Positions 17,662 to 26,198 of a DNA stretch of 46,387 bases are shown here, one piece after another (within the stretch, counting starts at the first letter, position 1; the number at the start of each line of letters is the position of its first letter). Both the position numbers and the translations under genes were made by a program. The stretch lies in NCBI GenBank assembly GCA_030748435.1, contig JASMLZ010000096.1, positions 1-46,387 on the forward strand, written 5' to 3'. The stretch comes from Gammaproteobacteria bacterium (GTDB taxonomy: Bacteria; Pseudomonadota; Gammaproteobacteria; Pseudomonadales; Balneatricaceae). A model generated the notes under the pieces. That model did no database searches. It worked only from the letters and a program-made list of their open reading frames with translations, and was not told where the DNA came from.

Positions 17662-18663
17662 TTAGGCGGCCTGATAGTCAGCTTTGGTGAGCAAAAACTG
17701 CTGCAAAAATGCCAGCTGTTGGCCTGCTGTAGTTAGTTGGTTAAATGCTTTTCTTTGTTGTTGTTCTGGTAAATAGGCAGCAACATGTTTACGCGCAATA
17801 CGCGGACCCATGGACTCACCATATAGCTGGTGAATACCATTTAAATGTTGTGTTACTACTAGCCAAATTTGTTCGGCGCTGGGGGGTGCAATATGTTGCC
17901 CAGTGCAAAGGAAATGCTGTATTTGTTGAAAGATCCAGGGATTACCTTGGATGGCTCTGCCGATCATTAAGCCATCGGCTTGGGTATGTTTGAGTACCTG
18001 TAATGCTTGTTCTGGAGTGCTAATATCGCCATTGGCAATGACGGGTATGCTGACCGCCTGCTTAATAGCGGCAATGGTATCAAATTCCACCGGGCCCTTA
18101 AAACCACAGGCGCGGGTGCGGCCATGTACAGCCAGAGCAGCGATGCCGGCCTCTTCAGCCAGATGTGCAATAGCAACTCCATTGCGCTGTTGCGGTGAGC
18201 TGCCCGTACGAATTTTAAGTGTTACTGGTACATCTACAGCCTGTACGACTGCCTGCAAAATTTGGGCGACTAGTTTAGGGTGTTCCAATAGTGCCGACCC
18301 AGCTGCTTTTTTGCACACTTTTTTTGCCGGGCAGCCCATATTGATATCAATAATCTGCGCACCCAAGGTTACATTGGCTTGGGCGGCAGTCGCCATTTGT
18401 GAAGGGTTATTACCGGCAATTTGTACACTGATGGGGGCAATGTCATCGGCATGGGGCAGCCGCAATCTGGATTTGCGGCTGTGCCACAATTTGGTATCCG
18501 AGGTCAGCATTTCTGCCACTGCCAGACCGGCGCCCATATCTCGCAGCAGGTTGCGTGTTGGACGATCTGTTAAACCTGCCATAGGGGCAACCAGCAGCCC
18601 GTTGGCCAGCTTGTGAGGGCCAATTGAAAATCCATTGATAGCATTATGCAGGCTTATGGTCAT
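17662..18663 (-). CDS. dusB: tRNA-dihydrouridine synthase B
   Basis: DusB reduces uridine to dihydrouridine in the tRNA D-loop using FMN and NADPH. The 333-residue protein has VAPMAGLTDRPTRNL, the catalytic cysteine in NMGCPAKKVCKKAAGSAL, KIRTGS, AVHGRTR and IGRAIQGNPWIF. The ATG at 18663 was chosen because it places the FMN-binding motif at the usual distance; a longer frame to 18720 adds an unrelated hydrophobic stretch. The first gene of the dusB-fis operon, with a well-formed promoter about 105 bp upstream. Confidence 0.97.
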   Translation of the reverse strand: MTISLHNAINGFSIGPHKLANGLLVAPMAGLTDRPTRNLLRDMGAGLAVAEMLTSDTKLWHSRKSRLRLPHADDIAPISVQIAGNNPSQMATAAQANVTLGAQIIDINMGCPAKKVCKKAAGSALLEHPKLVAQILQAVVQAVDVPVTLKIRTGSSPQQRNGVAIAHLAEEAGIAALAVHGRTRACGFKGPVEFDTIAAIKQAVSIPVIANGDISTPEQALQVLKHTQADGLMIGRAIQGNPWIFQQIQHFLCTGQHIAPPSAEQIWLVVTQHLNGIHQLYGESMGPRIARKHVAAYLPEQQQRKAFNQLTTAGQQLAFLQQFLLTKADYQAA

Positions 18664-18759
18664 TCTTTGTAGCTGGCTAAGACAGAAGATTAAAAGTGCA
18701 AAAAACCTTACTTGCCACAAGCAGAAACGGGTTTCTGGTAGCTAGAAGATGGCTTGTTG

Positions 18760-18774
18760 CTGAGTGGCACTCAG
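18760..18774. promoter_or_regulatory. Hairpin/operator-like dyad at the dusB-fis transcription start
   Basis: CTGAGT and ACTCAG flank a 3-base centre, a perfect 6-bp inverted repeat directly downstream of (and touching) the -10 box of the dusB-fis promoter. At this position it could be an operator or form the 5' end of the mRNA. No function can be assigned from sequence alone. Confidence 0.35.
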
Positions 18775-18801
18775 TATAACAATTGTACAAAATTTGTTCA
18801 A
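18773..18801 (-). promoter_or_regulatory. Sigma-70 promoter of the dusB-fis operon
   Basis: On the minus strand, -35 TTGAAC (complement of 18796-18801) and -10 TATACT (complement of 18773-18778) are separated by exactly 17 bp. Both are close to consensus. The predicted start is near 18766, giving a leader of about 100 nt before the dusB ATG. It is the best-formed promoter I found in the window and lies directly after the stop of the upstream TauE/SafE gene. Confidence 0.75.
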
Positions 18802-18806
18802 TTGTT
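18778..18806. promoter_or_regulatory. 29-bp palindrome with Fis-consensus core over the dusB-fis -35 region
   Basis: The arms AACAATTG (18778-18785) and CAATTGTT (18799-18806) are perfect complements, and the intervening ACAAA/TTTGT pair extends the symmetry to 13 of 14 arm positions. The central 15 bases (18785-18799) begin with G, end with C and have C-A, an A/T-only centre and T-G at the positions expected of the Fis consensus. It covers the -35 box and spacer, so bound Fis would block RNA polymerase. Negative autoregulation of fis is known in enterobacteria; here it is inferred. Confidence 0.6.
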
Positions 18807-18829
18807 CTGAGCGTAAAAATGGCTTGCTT

Positions 18830-19573
18830 CTATGCCTGTGTGAACAATTGATATAGTCCCAACCCGCAGATGGCTAACAAGCCAATGCCTAGCACTCGTT
18901 GCATCTGTTCTGGCTTATGGTGCACCAGATAGTGATGCATCTGTAAACCAAGCATATGACCAATTGCTGTTGGCAGAAGTAATAGGCCCGCCCATTGCCA
19001 CTGCAAATCCACACCGGTTGCTATGAACGCCAGCATTTTGATTATTACCAGTATAAACCAGAGCACAAACAAGGTGTCACGATAGCTCGGTGGAGGAATT
19101 TGACGTACAGCTACAGCCACAATCAAGGGTGCACCTACCAGAGATACACCGCTAAAGTAGCCACCCAAAACAAGCAATATACGATCAGCCCAGTCTGATT
19201 CACTGGTTAATGTCTTTTGCAGTATCCACTGTACGGCGTAAAAAATGGTGATAGCATAGATAATCATCACCATCCATTGGGCTGGTAAGCTGATGAGCCC
19301 TATCACCCCAGCCAACTTGGGGATTAACAGCCAGCGCATACTGCTTTTAATAAATGGCCAGTGCACATGCTGCAACTTACGCCCGGCAGTAATGAGAGTA
19401 AAAAACAGCAGATGAATAGCGATAATGGGCAAAAAGAACAAGGGTTTATTGGCAATCAGAAATAACAATGGCAAAGACAGAGCAGCGCCACCAAAGCCAA
19501 GGCCGGCACGCACAAAGCCCGACCAGACAAAGATCAAACTAATGGCAATTAACTCGGCGCTGGTAAATTCCAT
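18830..19573 (-). CDS. TauE/SafE (TSUP) family membrane transporter
   Basis: This 247-residue protein has about 7-8 hydrophobic segments and the start pattern of TSUP permeases (ELIAISLIFVWSGFVRAGLG FGGA in two adjoining pieces; the G-rich FxxGxxGFGG-like motif). A second such motif appears in GGYFSGVSLVGAPL. TSUP proteins export sulfite, organosulfonates or other anions; the substrate here is unknown. It begins 1 bp after the prmA stop codon and sits between prmA and dusB, which are often adjacent in gammaproteobacteria, so it looks like an insertion into a conserved block. Confidence 0.85.
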   Translation of the reverse strand: MEFTSAELIAISLIFVWSGFVRAGLGFGGAALSLPLLFLIANKPLFFLPIIAIHLLFFTLITAGRKLQHVHWPFIKSSMRWLLIPKLAGVIGLISLPAQWMVMIIYAITIFYAVQWILQKTLTSESDWADRILLVLGGYFSGVSLVGAPLIVAVAVRQIPPPSYRDTLFVLWFILVIIKMLAFIATGVDLQWQWAGLLLLPTAIGHMLGLQMHHYLVHHKPEQMQRVLGIGLLAICGLGLYQLFTQA

Positions 19574-19574
19574 A

Positions 19575-20468
19575 CTAGTGTTTTATTCCGTCGATACGTA
19601 CCCATTCTTCTTGCTGGGTGACCGTGTGCATATCAAACCAGGGGGCAAAGGCAGCTATGACGTCATTAGCCTGGTGCGCCAGAATACCCGACAGGGTAAT
19701 GAGACCACCGCTCTTGGTCAGTTGTGCCAAGGTTGGGCTCAGGTCCATCAATGGGCCTGCCAGAATATTGGCGAGCATAATATCAACGGGTTCCCGAGGC
19801 GTATTGTCTGGCAAGAAAACCGGTATGCGATCTGGATTAATATGGTTGCGTTGGGCATTGTCGCGAGTGGCCAGCAGGGCTTGTTCGTCGTTATCAACAC
19901 CCAGCACATGTTGGGCGCCCAGTAATAGGGCGGCCAGACCCAAAATGCCCGAACCACAGCCGTAATCTATCGCCCGCTTATGTTGCCAATCCTGTTGTGC
20001 TATCCATTGCAAGCACAAGGCAGTGGTCGGATGGCTGCCGGTACCAAAGGCGAGACCCGGGTCCAGCATAAGATTGGCTGCCGATGCATCGGGCACAGGC
20101 TTCCAGCTCGGGCAAACCCAGAGTTTGGTGCCAAATTGAATAGGCTCAAAGCGATCCATCCACTCACGCTCCCAGTCCTTGTCTTCCAGAATTTCCACCT
20201 TGTAGTCGGGAAACTTAGTAGTACCAAACTGCTCTTGCCAGCCAGTGTGCAAATAGGTCACTAAGCTGTCCGCATCTGTATCGGCGTCAAATAGCCCCAT
20301 CACACGGGTATCATGCCAAAGGGGTGTGGTGCCCTTGATAGGCTCAAATACGGGTTGGTCCGCACCATCAAGCATGGTGACGGCACCGGCTCCACATAAT
20401 AACAGCATATCTTCTAGGGCTGTGGTATGTTCGGGGTCGGTGTGTAAGGTAATCTGCACCCAGGGCAT
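19575..20468 (-). CDS. prmA: Ribosomal protein L11 methyltransferase
   Basis: PrmA trimethylates ribosomal protein L11 with SAM. The 297-residue protein has the N-terminal L11-recognition domain and the C-terminal methyltransferase domain with AFGTGSHPTTALCL, the SAM motif AIDYGCGSGILGLAAL, DNDEQAL and the NILAGPL motif. Its length matches E. coli PrmA (293). The ATG at 20468 is followed directly by the conserved PWVQ start. Confidence 0.97.
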   Translation of the reverse strand: MPWVQITLHTDPEHTTALEDMLLLCGAGAVTMLDGADQPVFEPIKGTTPLWHDTRVMGLFDADTDADSLVTYLHTGWQEQFGTTKFPDYKVEILEDKDWEREWMDRFEPIQFGTKLWVCPSWKPVPDASAANLMLDPGLAFGTGSHPTTALCLQWIAQQDWQHKRAIDYGCGSGILGLAALLLGAQHVLGVDNDEQALLATRDNAQRNHINPDRIPVFLPDNTPREPVDIMLANILAGPLMDLSPTLAQLTKSGGLITLSGILAHQANDVIAAFAPWFDMHTVTQQEEWVRIDGIKH

Positions 20469-20524
20469 AGTTATGTCTCAAATAAAAACGCTGTAACAGG
20501 AAAAGTTTGAATAAAGCCTATTCT

Positions 20525-20610
20525 TGTCTTAGCGAGCGCAGCAATCTCTGCCAATGCACTTACCGCAAGAGGTGGCCCGTTGCCGCTCCTTGCGAACACG
20601 GCAATGGTAT
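20525..20610. repeat. GC-rich REP-like palindromic element between prmA and accC
   Basis: The segment has imperfectly complementary ends (GAGCGCAGCAATCTC near 20534-20548, and GTTGCCGCTCCTTGCG near 20579-20594). It resembles the dispersed intergenic elements found in many proteobacteria that carry a GAGCG...GCAATCTC theme. I see only one copy in the window, so its status as a genome repeat is inferred from resemblance. Confidence 0.45.
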
Positions 20611-20650
20611 AGTCTTGGCGCTCTAGTCTGGCTCAGCGCTATGGGTCAGG

Positions 20651-21991
20651 TCAAAGCCCCAGCTTTTTTTCCAGATAGTGAATATTAACGCCGCCGACCG
20701 CAAAGTTGGCATCAAGGACTATATCCTTTTGCAGTGGGATATTGGTCTTGATACCGTCAATAATCATTTCGTCCAGAGCGACTTCCATACGCTTTAGGGC
20801 TTCCTCACGGGTGGGAGCGTGGGTGATCAGCTTGGCGATCATGGAGTCATAAAAAGGCGGGATGGAGTAGCCGCTGTAAAGATGCGAATCTACCCGCACT
20901 CCCAACCCACCAGGGGCATGGAACTGATTGATCTTGCCTGGACATGGCATAAAATTCTTGGGGTCTTCGGCATTAATACGACATTCAAAGGCATGACCAT
21001 TGACCTGCACATCTTCTTGCTTGATCGTCAGTGGCAGGCCGCTGGCAATAAGTAATTGCTCTTTGATGATATCCACTCCTGTCACCATTTCGGAAACCGG
21101 ATGTTCCACTTGTACACGAGTGTTCATTTCGATAAAGAAAAAACGGCCGTTTTCATATAAAAACTCAAATGTGCCGGCGCCGCGGTAGCCAATTTCAATA
21201 CAAGCATCAGTACAGGCTTTTAGCACTTGCGCCCGGGCATCTGCATCAATATGCGGAGCAGGTGCTTCTTCGACTACCTTTTGATGACGACGTTGCATGG
21301 AGCAGTCACGATCATACAGGTGGATGGCATTACCCTGGCCGTCGGCCAGTACCTGAACTTCCACATGACGCGGATTCTCCAGGAACTTTTCCATATATAC
21401 AGTATCGTCACCAAAGGCTGCCTTGGCTTCCGTCTTGGTCACAAAGATGGAATTGATCAAGGCGGCTTCACTGTGTACAACACGCATGCCTCGGCCACCG
21501 CCACCGGCTGCAGCTTTAATAATAACAGGATAACCAATGTCTTTGGCAATGCGGATGGTGCGCTCGTTGTCTTCATCCAATGGACCATTGGAGCCTGGCA
21601 CAGTGGGAACACCAGATTGCTGCATGGCAGCAATGGCGGCAACCTTATCACCCATAACACGGATGGTTTCAGCTGTGGGGCCGATAAAGGTAAAGCCACT
21701 GTTTTCTACCATTTCAGCAAAACCGGCATTTTCCGCCAGAAAGCCATAGCCTGGGTGAATACCAGTAGCATCGGTCACTTCAGCGGCGCTGATAATGCGG
21801 GGAATATTTAAATAACTGTCGGTGGAGGCATTGGGGCCAATACATACGGCTTCATCAGCTAGGCGTACATGCATCAGGTCCTTATCCACCTTGGAATAGA
21901 CGGCCACGGTTTTGATACCCAGCTCCTTGCAGGCGCGTAATATGCGCAGGGCAATCTCACCACGGTTGGCAATAACAACTTTTTCTAACAT
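20651..21991 (-). CDS. accC: Biotin carboxylase subunit of acetyl-CoA carboxylase
   Basis: AccC carboxylates the biotin on AccB using ATP and bicarbonate, the first half of malonyl-CoA synthesis. The 446-residue ATP-grasp protein starts with [20 protein letters not shown] and has [14 protein letters not shown], the [19 protein letters not shown] segment, and [14 protein letters not shown]. Length matches E. coli AccC (449). A GGAGAG ribosome-binding site precedes the ATG. It follows accB by 27 bp, the standard accBC operon. Confidence 0.98.
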   Translation of the reverse strand: MLEKVVIANRGEIALRILRACKELGIKTVAVYSKVDKDLMHVRLADEAVCIGPNASTDSYLNIPRIISAAEVTDATGIHPGYGFLAENAGFAEMVENSGFTFIGPTAETIRVMGDKVAAIAAMQQSGVPTVPGSNGPLDEDNERTIRIAKDIGYPVIIKAAAGGGGRGMRVVHSEAALINSIFVTKTEAKAAFGDDTVYMEKFLENPRHVEVQVLADGQGNAIHLYDRDCSMQRRHQKVVEEAPAPHIDADARAQVLKACTDACIEIGYRGAGTFEFLYENGRFFFIEMNTRVQVEHPVSEMVTGVDIIKEQLLIASGLPLTIKQEDVQVNGHAFECRINAEDPKNFMPCPGKINQFHAPGGLGVRVDSHLYSGYSIPPFYDSMIAKLITHAPTREEALKRMEVALDEMIIDGIKTNIPLQKDIVLDANFAVGGVNIHYLEKKLGL

Positions 21992-22018
21992 AAGACTCTC
22001 CGGCTTAACCGATTGCTA

Positions 22019-22468
22019 TTAACCGATGGTAACCAGAACCTGGTCAAATTCGACTGCTTCCCCATCGTCAACAAGAATGGCTGTGACAGTGCCTGATTTA
22101 TCAGCTTCAATCTGATTCATCATCTTCATGGCTTCAATAATACAAATCACATCGCCAGCCTTGACGGACTGACCGACTTCCACAAAAGCGCCGGCGCCGG
22201 GTGAAGGTGAACGGTAGAAGGTGCCAACCATGGGTGAGGTGACGGCGTGACCTTCAATAGCGGGAGCAGCTGGTGCTGCTGCAACTGGTGCTGGAGCAGC
22301 AGCTACTGGGGCGGCAGCCACAGGTGCAGCTTGCATAACTGGTGCGGCAGCCGCCACGGAAGAGGCGCGACTGATACGTAAGGACTCTTCGCCTTCTTGA
22401 ATCTCGATTTCATTAATATCTGACTCTTCCAGTAGTTCGATGAGTTTTTTTACTTTGCGAATGTCCAT
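22019..22468 (-). CDS. accB: Biotin carboxyl carrier protein of acetyl-CoA carboxylase
   Basis: This 149-residue BCCP has an N-terminal [17 protein letters not shown] helix, an alanine/proline-rich linker (about residues 36-72), and a C-terminal biotinyl domain with the biotin lysine Lys115 in [22 protein letters not shown] is the usual thumb-containing motif. AGAG lies upstream of the ATG. It is the first gene of accB-accC; aroQ, often upstream of accB, is absent here. Confidence 0.98.
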   Translation of the reverse strand: MDIRKVKKLIELLEESDINEIEIQEGEESLRISRASSVAAAAPVMQAAPVAAAPVAAAPAPVAAAPAAPAIEGHAVTSPMVGTFYRSPSPGAGAFVEVGQSVKAGDVICIIEAMKMMNQIEADKSGTVTAILVDDGEAVEFDQVLVTIG

Positions 22469-22941
22469 GTTAGCTCTCTTTTATTAACATTTTGGATTGA
22501 ATAGTTGGCTCTGGGTGATATTTCCCGGGGTAAGGCATTTGTGCTTCCTGATATCATGTAATAACGTCATATTGGCCATATGGCTGCTACCCTGAACGGT
22601 CAGATTTACAGTGCACAAGTGCGTACACCAGAAGTATTGGAAATATCAATGCAGAGTTTAGTTTAACGCAAATCATTGCAAGATGGCAGAAATTTACCGA
22701 AGTTTTTGCAAGTTTTTCTTGTAGATGTCGCGTTAGCTTAGCCTTGGTTTACCATAGAGGCGGCTTCCCGATCATCCACATCGGCATTAGCTTGGATTTT
22801 TAGCTTAAAGGTATAGCGTTAAATATCAATTGGACAAATTTTTTCTCTAAATCTTGGTTCTGCATACTTGTTGACTACAGTCGTTAATGGAATTGCGCTA
22901 CTATGAGTTTATAAACGAGTGATTTGGTTGGGGGGAACAGT
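22469..22941. other. Intergenic region between divergent accB and the lipoprotein gene
   Basis: This 473-bp stretch should contain the promoters of accBC (minus strand) and of the lipoprotein gene (plus strand). A TTGACT at 22871-22876 resembles a -35 box, but the nearest good -10 (TACTAT, 22899-22904) is 22 bp away, so I do not call a promoter. No small ORF, RNA gene or repeat was recognised. Confidence 0.5.
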
Positions 22942-24138
22942 TTGCGTCAATACATGTGTTATTTGTTGCTTGTGGGAAGTTTGATTCTCACCGGTTGTAA
23001 CAGTGTGCCAGTTACATCAGATAAAACTGCACCAACTTCTGCATCAACTATTGGGCCCGCACAGGCAGTGAAAGCCAAAGTCGACACTGCGCCAACTGAC
23101 GTTGAAGACAGTCCTGCAAGCCCTGTAGCCAGGCAGGCTGATAGTCGTTCAAAGGCAATTGCTGCATCAATAGAACGGGTCGAACCAGTTACGCAGATTG
23201 AACCAGTTGCAAAGGTTGCATCTATTGCACAGGTGGAAACCGTTATACCAGCACCTATACCAGCACCCACACCCACACCCACACCCACACCTACACCTAC
23301 ACCGATGCCGGCAGTGAAGCCAGTCGAGGTAACTGAGGTGGTGGCGCCATCCACAGATCAAGCACAACCAGTGCAGCAGGCAGACACTGCCAAGCCTGAG
23401 CAGCCAGAGCCAGATAAGCCAATCAGCTTACCGCGAGTGGATATGCCACCATCCGACCCAGTGACTGTTTGGTTGGAGTTAGCCGAGTTGGCTTTTAGTA
23501 AAGACCGATTGACCACGCCGGCAGATAATAATGCATATGCATTGTATGCTCGGGTGTTATTGCAAGACGCAGATAACGTTAAGGCTTTGCAGGGTTTAGA
23601 GCGCATTGTGCAACGTTATTTGCTATTGGCAACCAGCAGTTACAAAAAAGGCAGGTATAAGCAGTCCCAACTGTTCTTGCAGCGTGCCAGCAAGGTGGTA
23701 CCGGGGCATAAAGATATTGCCAGCTTAAGTCGACAGCTAAATGCAGCCGCAGCCAAGCAAGCAGCAAAAGAGCCAGCTAAAGTTGCTAGGCAGCCTGGAA
23801 AGAGTGTGCATTATCAGGCGCTGCAAACAATCACTCAGTCGGTAGTAAAAGCCCCGGCGGGTATGCAGCGGCAACGGATTTTAATTCCAACTGATGCACT
23901 TAAACAGCAAGCTTCAGTGTTGGCAAATTATTTACAAGCACTGGCTCGGCAAATAGAGGCAGTGGATGGGCGCCTGTATATTATTGCCCCACGAGATAAA
24001 CAAGTGCGTTGGGTATATGGGGTGCTCAATAGTGCCAATCCGGATTATCGTATTCGCGCTAATATCAAACACCAGGCTCCAGCCGCCATCGAGGTAACCT
24101 ACAAGGCCGAAAAACCCTTACTTGATGTTTTTCACTAG
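22942..24138 (+). CDS. Proline/threonine-rich lipoprotein with TPR-like region, function unknown
   Basis: I do not recognise a named family. The 398-residue product has a type II signal peptide with lipobox LTGC (Cys19), so it is probably an envelope lipoprotein. Residues about 25-170 are low-complexity, rich in A, P, V, T, Q and E, with a Pro-Thr dipeptide run near residues 107-121. Residues about 173-275 look helical and TPR-like (ALYARVLLQDADNVKAL, KGRYKQSQLFLQRASKVV). A C-terminal domain (about 305-398) of mixed alpha/beta pattern follows. The TTG at 22942 was chosen because a GGGGGA Shine-Dalgarno lies 5 bases upstream; an in-frame TTG at 22924 and ATG at 22954 are alternatives. It is followed after 42 bp by a DUF2333 gene. 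The layout suggests an anchored protein whose linker spans periplasm or peptidoglycan. Confidence 0.7.
   Translation: MRQYMCYLLLVGSLILTGCNSVPVTSDKTAPTSASTIGPAQAVKAKVDTAPTDVEDSPASPVARQADSRSKAIAASIERVEPVTQIEPVAKVASIAQVETVIPAPIPAPTPTPTPTPTPTPMPAVKPVEVTEVVAPSTDQAQPVQQADTAKPEQPEPDKPISLPRVDMPPSDPVTVWLELAELAFSKDRLTTPADNNAYALYARVLLQDADNVKALQGLERIVQRYLLLATSSYKKGRYKQSQLFLQRASKVVPGHKDIASLSRQLNAAAAKQAAKEPAKVARQPGKSVHYQALQTITQSVVKAPAGMQRQRILIPTDALKQQASVLANYLQALARQIEAVDGRLYIIAPRDKQVRWVYGVLNSANPDYRIRANIKHQAPAAIEVTYKAEKPLLDVFH
23262..23304 (+). repeat. Short tandem repeat (ACACCC units) coding for a Pro-Thr run
   Basis: Seven or so near-identical ACACCC/ACACCT hexamers encode alternating Pro and Thr inside the lipoprotein linker. 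Hexamer repeats of this kind change copy number by slippage without breaking the frame, so linker length may vary between strains. Confidence 0.8.
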
Positions 24139-24180
24139 CAACCGTATATAGATACTATTGAATATGACAAAGGAATTAGC

Positions 24181-25191
24181 ATGGTTAACTGGAGACAGGG
24201 ATTAGGCAATCTTAAGGAAGACTACTTTGATGGCCGCCATTGGTTATGGCGTATATTGATGGCAGTGCTGAGTCTGTATATAACCTTGGCCTTGGTGTTG
24301 GGTCTGCTCTGGAATCAGGAACCCGAGTTACCCAATCGGCCCGAAACAGGGGCAGTGACCGGCGCCGTGATGACGCAGGCCTTGATTGGCCTTGGTACTT
24401 CACTACTGGAAAAGCCGGGTGGTTTTCTAAGTAATGATGTTGGTTTGCCGGGTGTGTGGATGGATAACCTGCCTAATTGGGAATATGGTGTGTTAATTCA
24501 AATGCGGGATTTGAGCCGCGCTTTGCGTAAGGACTTTAGCCGCTCTCAGTCTCAGTCTACGGAAGATGGGGATTTAGCCGTGGCCGAACCGCAATTTAAC
24601 TTTGATAGTGAGAGCTGGATACTACCCGCCAGCGAAAGTGAATACCGGCGCGGTATTAATGCCCTCAAGTCGTACCATAGTCGGCTGTTGGATAGCCAAC
24701 AACCCAAGGCCCAGTTTTATGCCCGAGCCGACAACCTGACGCGTTGGTTGGGTGATGTGGAAACCCGTTTGGGTAGTTTGTCACAGCGACTTAGTGCCAG
24801 TGTTGGGCAAAAGCGTTTAAATACCGATTTGGCGGGCGATAGTGCTGCTACCCAGTCAACATCGGCAGCCAGTGAGTTGGAAGTGAAGACCCCGTGGAGT
24901 GAGATTGATGATGTGTTCTATGAAGCACGTGGTGCCAGTTGGGCACTAATCCAGATCTTGCGCGCGGTGGAAGTGGACTTTGCTGCAACGCTGCAGAAGA
25001 AAAATGCTTTGGTAAGCCTAAGACAAATTATCCGTGAGTTGGAGGCTACTCAAGAAACCGTATGGAGCCCCATTATCCTTAATGGTTCCGGCTTTGGTCT
25101 GGTGGCTAATCACTCTTTGGTGATGGCATCTTATATTTCCCGCGCTAATGCAGCGATTATCGATTTACGCGAGTTATTGATGCAGGGCTAG
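24181..25191 (+). CDS. DUF2333 family inner-membrane protein
   Basis: This 336-residue protein has one N-terminal membrane segment (about residues 25-45, LMAVLSLYITLALVLGLLW) and a long periplasmic helical domain. The segment LLEKPGGFLSNDVGLPG, about residues 78-94, is the most conserved part of the DUF2333 family as I know it. The family is found in Pseudomonas-like and marine gammaproteobacteria and has no established function. A bidirectional terminator follows at 25198-25235. Its neighbour is a lipoprotein of unknown role in the same direction. Confidence 0.85.
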   Translation: MVNWRQGLGNLKEDYFDGRHWLWRILMAVLSLYITLALVLGLLWNQEPELPNRPETGAVTGAVMTQALIGLGTSLLEKPGGFLSNDVGLPGVWMDNLPNWEYGVLIQMRDLSRALRKDFSRSQSQSTEDGDLAVAEPQFNFDSESWILPASESEYRRGINALKSYHSRLLDSQQPKAQFYARADNLTRWLGDVETRLGSLSQRLSASVGQKRLNTDLAGDSAATQSTSAASELEVKTPWSEIDDVFYEARGASWALIQILRAVEVDFAATLQKKNALVSLRQIIRELEATQETVWSPIILNGSGFGLVANHSLVMASYISRANAAIIDLRELLMQG

Positions 25192-25197
25192 GGGATC

Positions 25198-25235
25198 AAA
25201 GGCAGTGAGCATGCTAGCGTGAACACTGCCTTTTT
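25198..25235. terminator. Rho-independent terminator, likely bidirectional
   Basis: AAAGGCAGTG and CACTGCCTTTTT form a 7-bp GC-rich stem (25201-25207 with 25224-25230) with A and T tracts on the two sides. It lies between the convergent DUF2333 and ppa genes and can serve both, since the A-tract becomes a U-run on the opposite strand. Confidence 0.85.
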
Positions 25236-25252
25236 GGTTTGGCCTTGAGCCG

Positions 25253-25786
25253 TTATTTGCTGTTCTCGTAGGCAGCAGCAGCGGCTACGATTTTGGCACG
25301 AGCTGACTCGGCACCTTCCCAGCTTTCTACTTTTACCCACTTGCCTTTTTCCAGATTCTTATAGTTCTCGAAAAACTCTTTAATCTGGTTGCGCAGCAGT
25401 TCAGGCACATCATTGATATCACGCACATCATTATATGCCTGAGTCAATTTTTCATGGGGTACGGCAATCAGCTTGGCATCTTCGCCAGCTTCATCGGTCA
25501 TATTCAATACACCTACAGGGCGGCAGCGGATAACGCTACCTGGTACCACTGGGTAGGGCGTCACAACCAATACATCCAGAGCATCGCCATCGTCAGCCAG
25601 GGTGTCATTAATATAACCATAGTTGGCAGGGTAGAACATGGGGGATGCCATAAAACGGTCAACGAACAGGGCATCGCAGTCCTTTTCGATTTCGTACTTT
25701 ACAGGGTCGCTGTTAGCGGGAATTTCAATAACAACATAAACGTCGTTTGGCAGGTCTTTGCCAGCGGGAACTTGACTGTAGCTCAT
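25253..25786 (-). CDS. ppa: Inorganic pyrophosphatase (family I)
   Basis: Ppa hydrolyses pyrophosphate, driving biosynthetic reactions. The 177-residue protein has [17 protein letters not shown], the substrate-binding [10 protein letters not shown], and the metal-binding signature [10 protein letters not shown]. Length matches E. coli Ppa (176). A palindromic 140-bp element ends only 28 bp upstream of the start codon, so the promoter must lie in or beyond that element. Confidence 0.98.
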   Translation of the reverse strand: MSYSQVPAGKDLPNDVYVVIEIPANSDPVKYEIEKDCDALFVDRFMASPMFYPANYGYINDTLADDGDALDVLVVTPYPVVPGSVIRCRPVGVLNMTDEAGEDAKLIAVPHEKLTQAYNDVRDINDVPELLRNQIKEFFENYKNLEKGKWVKVESWEGAESARAKIVAAAAAYENSK

Positions 25787-25814
25787 TAGATAGTCTCGAA
25801 TATTAAAAATTAAG

Positions 25815-25954
25815 GGAACCTCTGCAAAACTATTACGCTTGCCGATACGGCGTTAAAAATTAGCTCAATATCCTCATTTATTTTTTATAAACTGCGGTAT
25901 TTCGCCAATTCTTGCCTGATCTCGGCTGCACTTATTACATTTTTCAGAGGTTCC
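25815..25954. mobile_element. 140-bp palindromic MITE-like element, copy A (diverged subtype)
   Basis: The ends are complementary: GGAACCTCTG at 25815-25824 and CAGAGGTTCC at 25945-25954. The element is flanked by TAAG (25811-25814 and 25955-25958), consistent with a target duplication of 4-5 bp. It has the same length as copy B and shares CGGCGTTAAAAA, CTCAAT, CATTTAT and TATAAACT at the same internal positions (within 1 base), though the terminal thirds differ. It contains no ORF of note and must be non-autonomous. It lies just upstream of ppa. Confidence 0.75.
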
Positions 25955-25965
25955 TAAGGTTAATA

Positions 25966-26105
25966 GAGACCTTTGCACGATAGTTATTTTGTCCTGTGAC
26001 GGCGTTAAAAACGTACTCAATCGGTCATTTATCATATATAAACTCCCTCTTTGCGTGCGTTTTTGCCTTGTCACATCACAAAATACCGGCTCATGCAAAG
26101 CCCTC
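25966..26105 (+). mobile_element. 140-bp palindromic MITE-like element, copy B
   Basis: The left end GAGACCTTTGCACGA and the complement of the right end (GAGGGCTTTGCATGA) match at 12 of 15 positions. TAATA flanks both sides (25961-25965 and 26106-26110), a likely 5-bp target duplication. It is identical to the reverse complement of copy D (46247-46386) except at two positions. It separates fbp from copy A and ppa. No transposase is encoded. Confidence 0.85.
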
Positions 26106-26198
26106 TAATAAAAAAGAAATAGTTTATTGGCGCCGATTATACTGGTTACCTACTATCAGTGCCAATGGTACAAAAGTCGGGCAAGGCTTTCTGGTTGT

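Noticed and set aside
17951-18616. A 221-codon plus-strand frame opposite dusB
   Set aside because: It is the shadow of dusB in another frame; the composition is Ala/Ser/Cys-rich with no family motif.
22959-23354. Antisense frame with a Gly-Val repeat
   Set aside because: The repeat is only the complement of the Pro-Thr coding run in the lipoprotein gene.
25787-26198. A complete insertion sequence with transposase between ppa and fbp
   Set aside because: The gap is only about 410 bp and holds two 140-bp elements without coding capacity.
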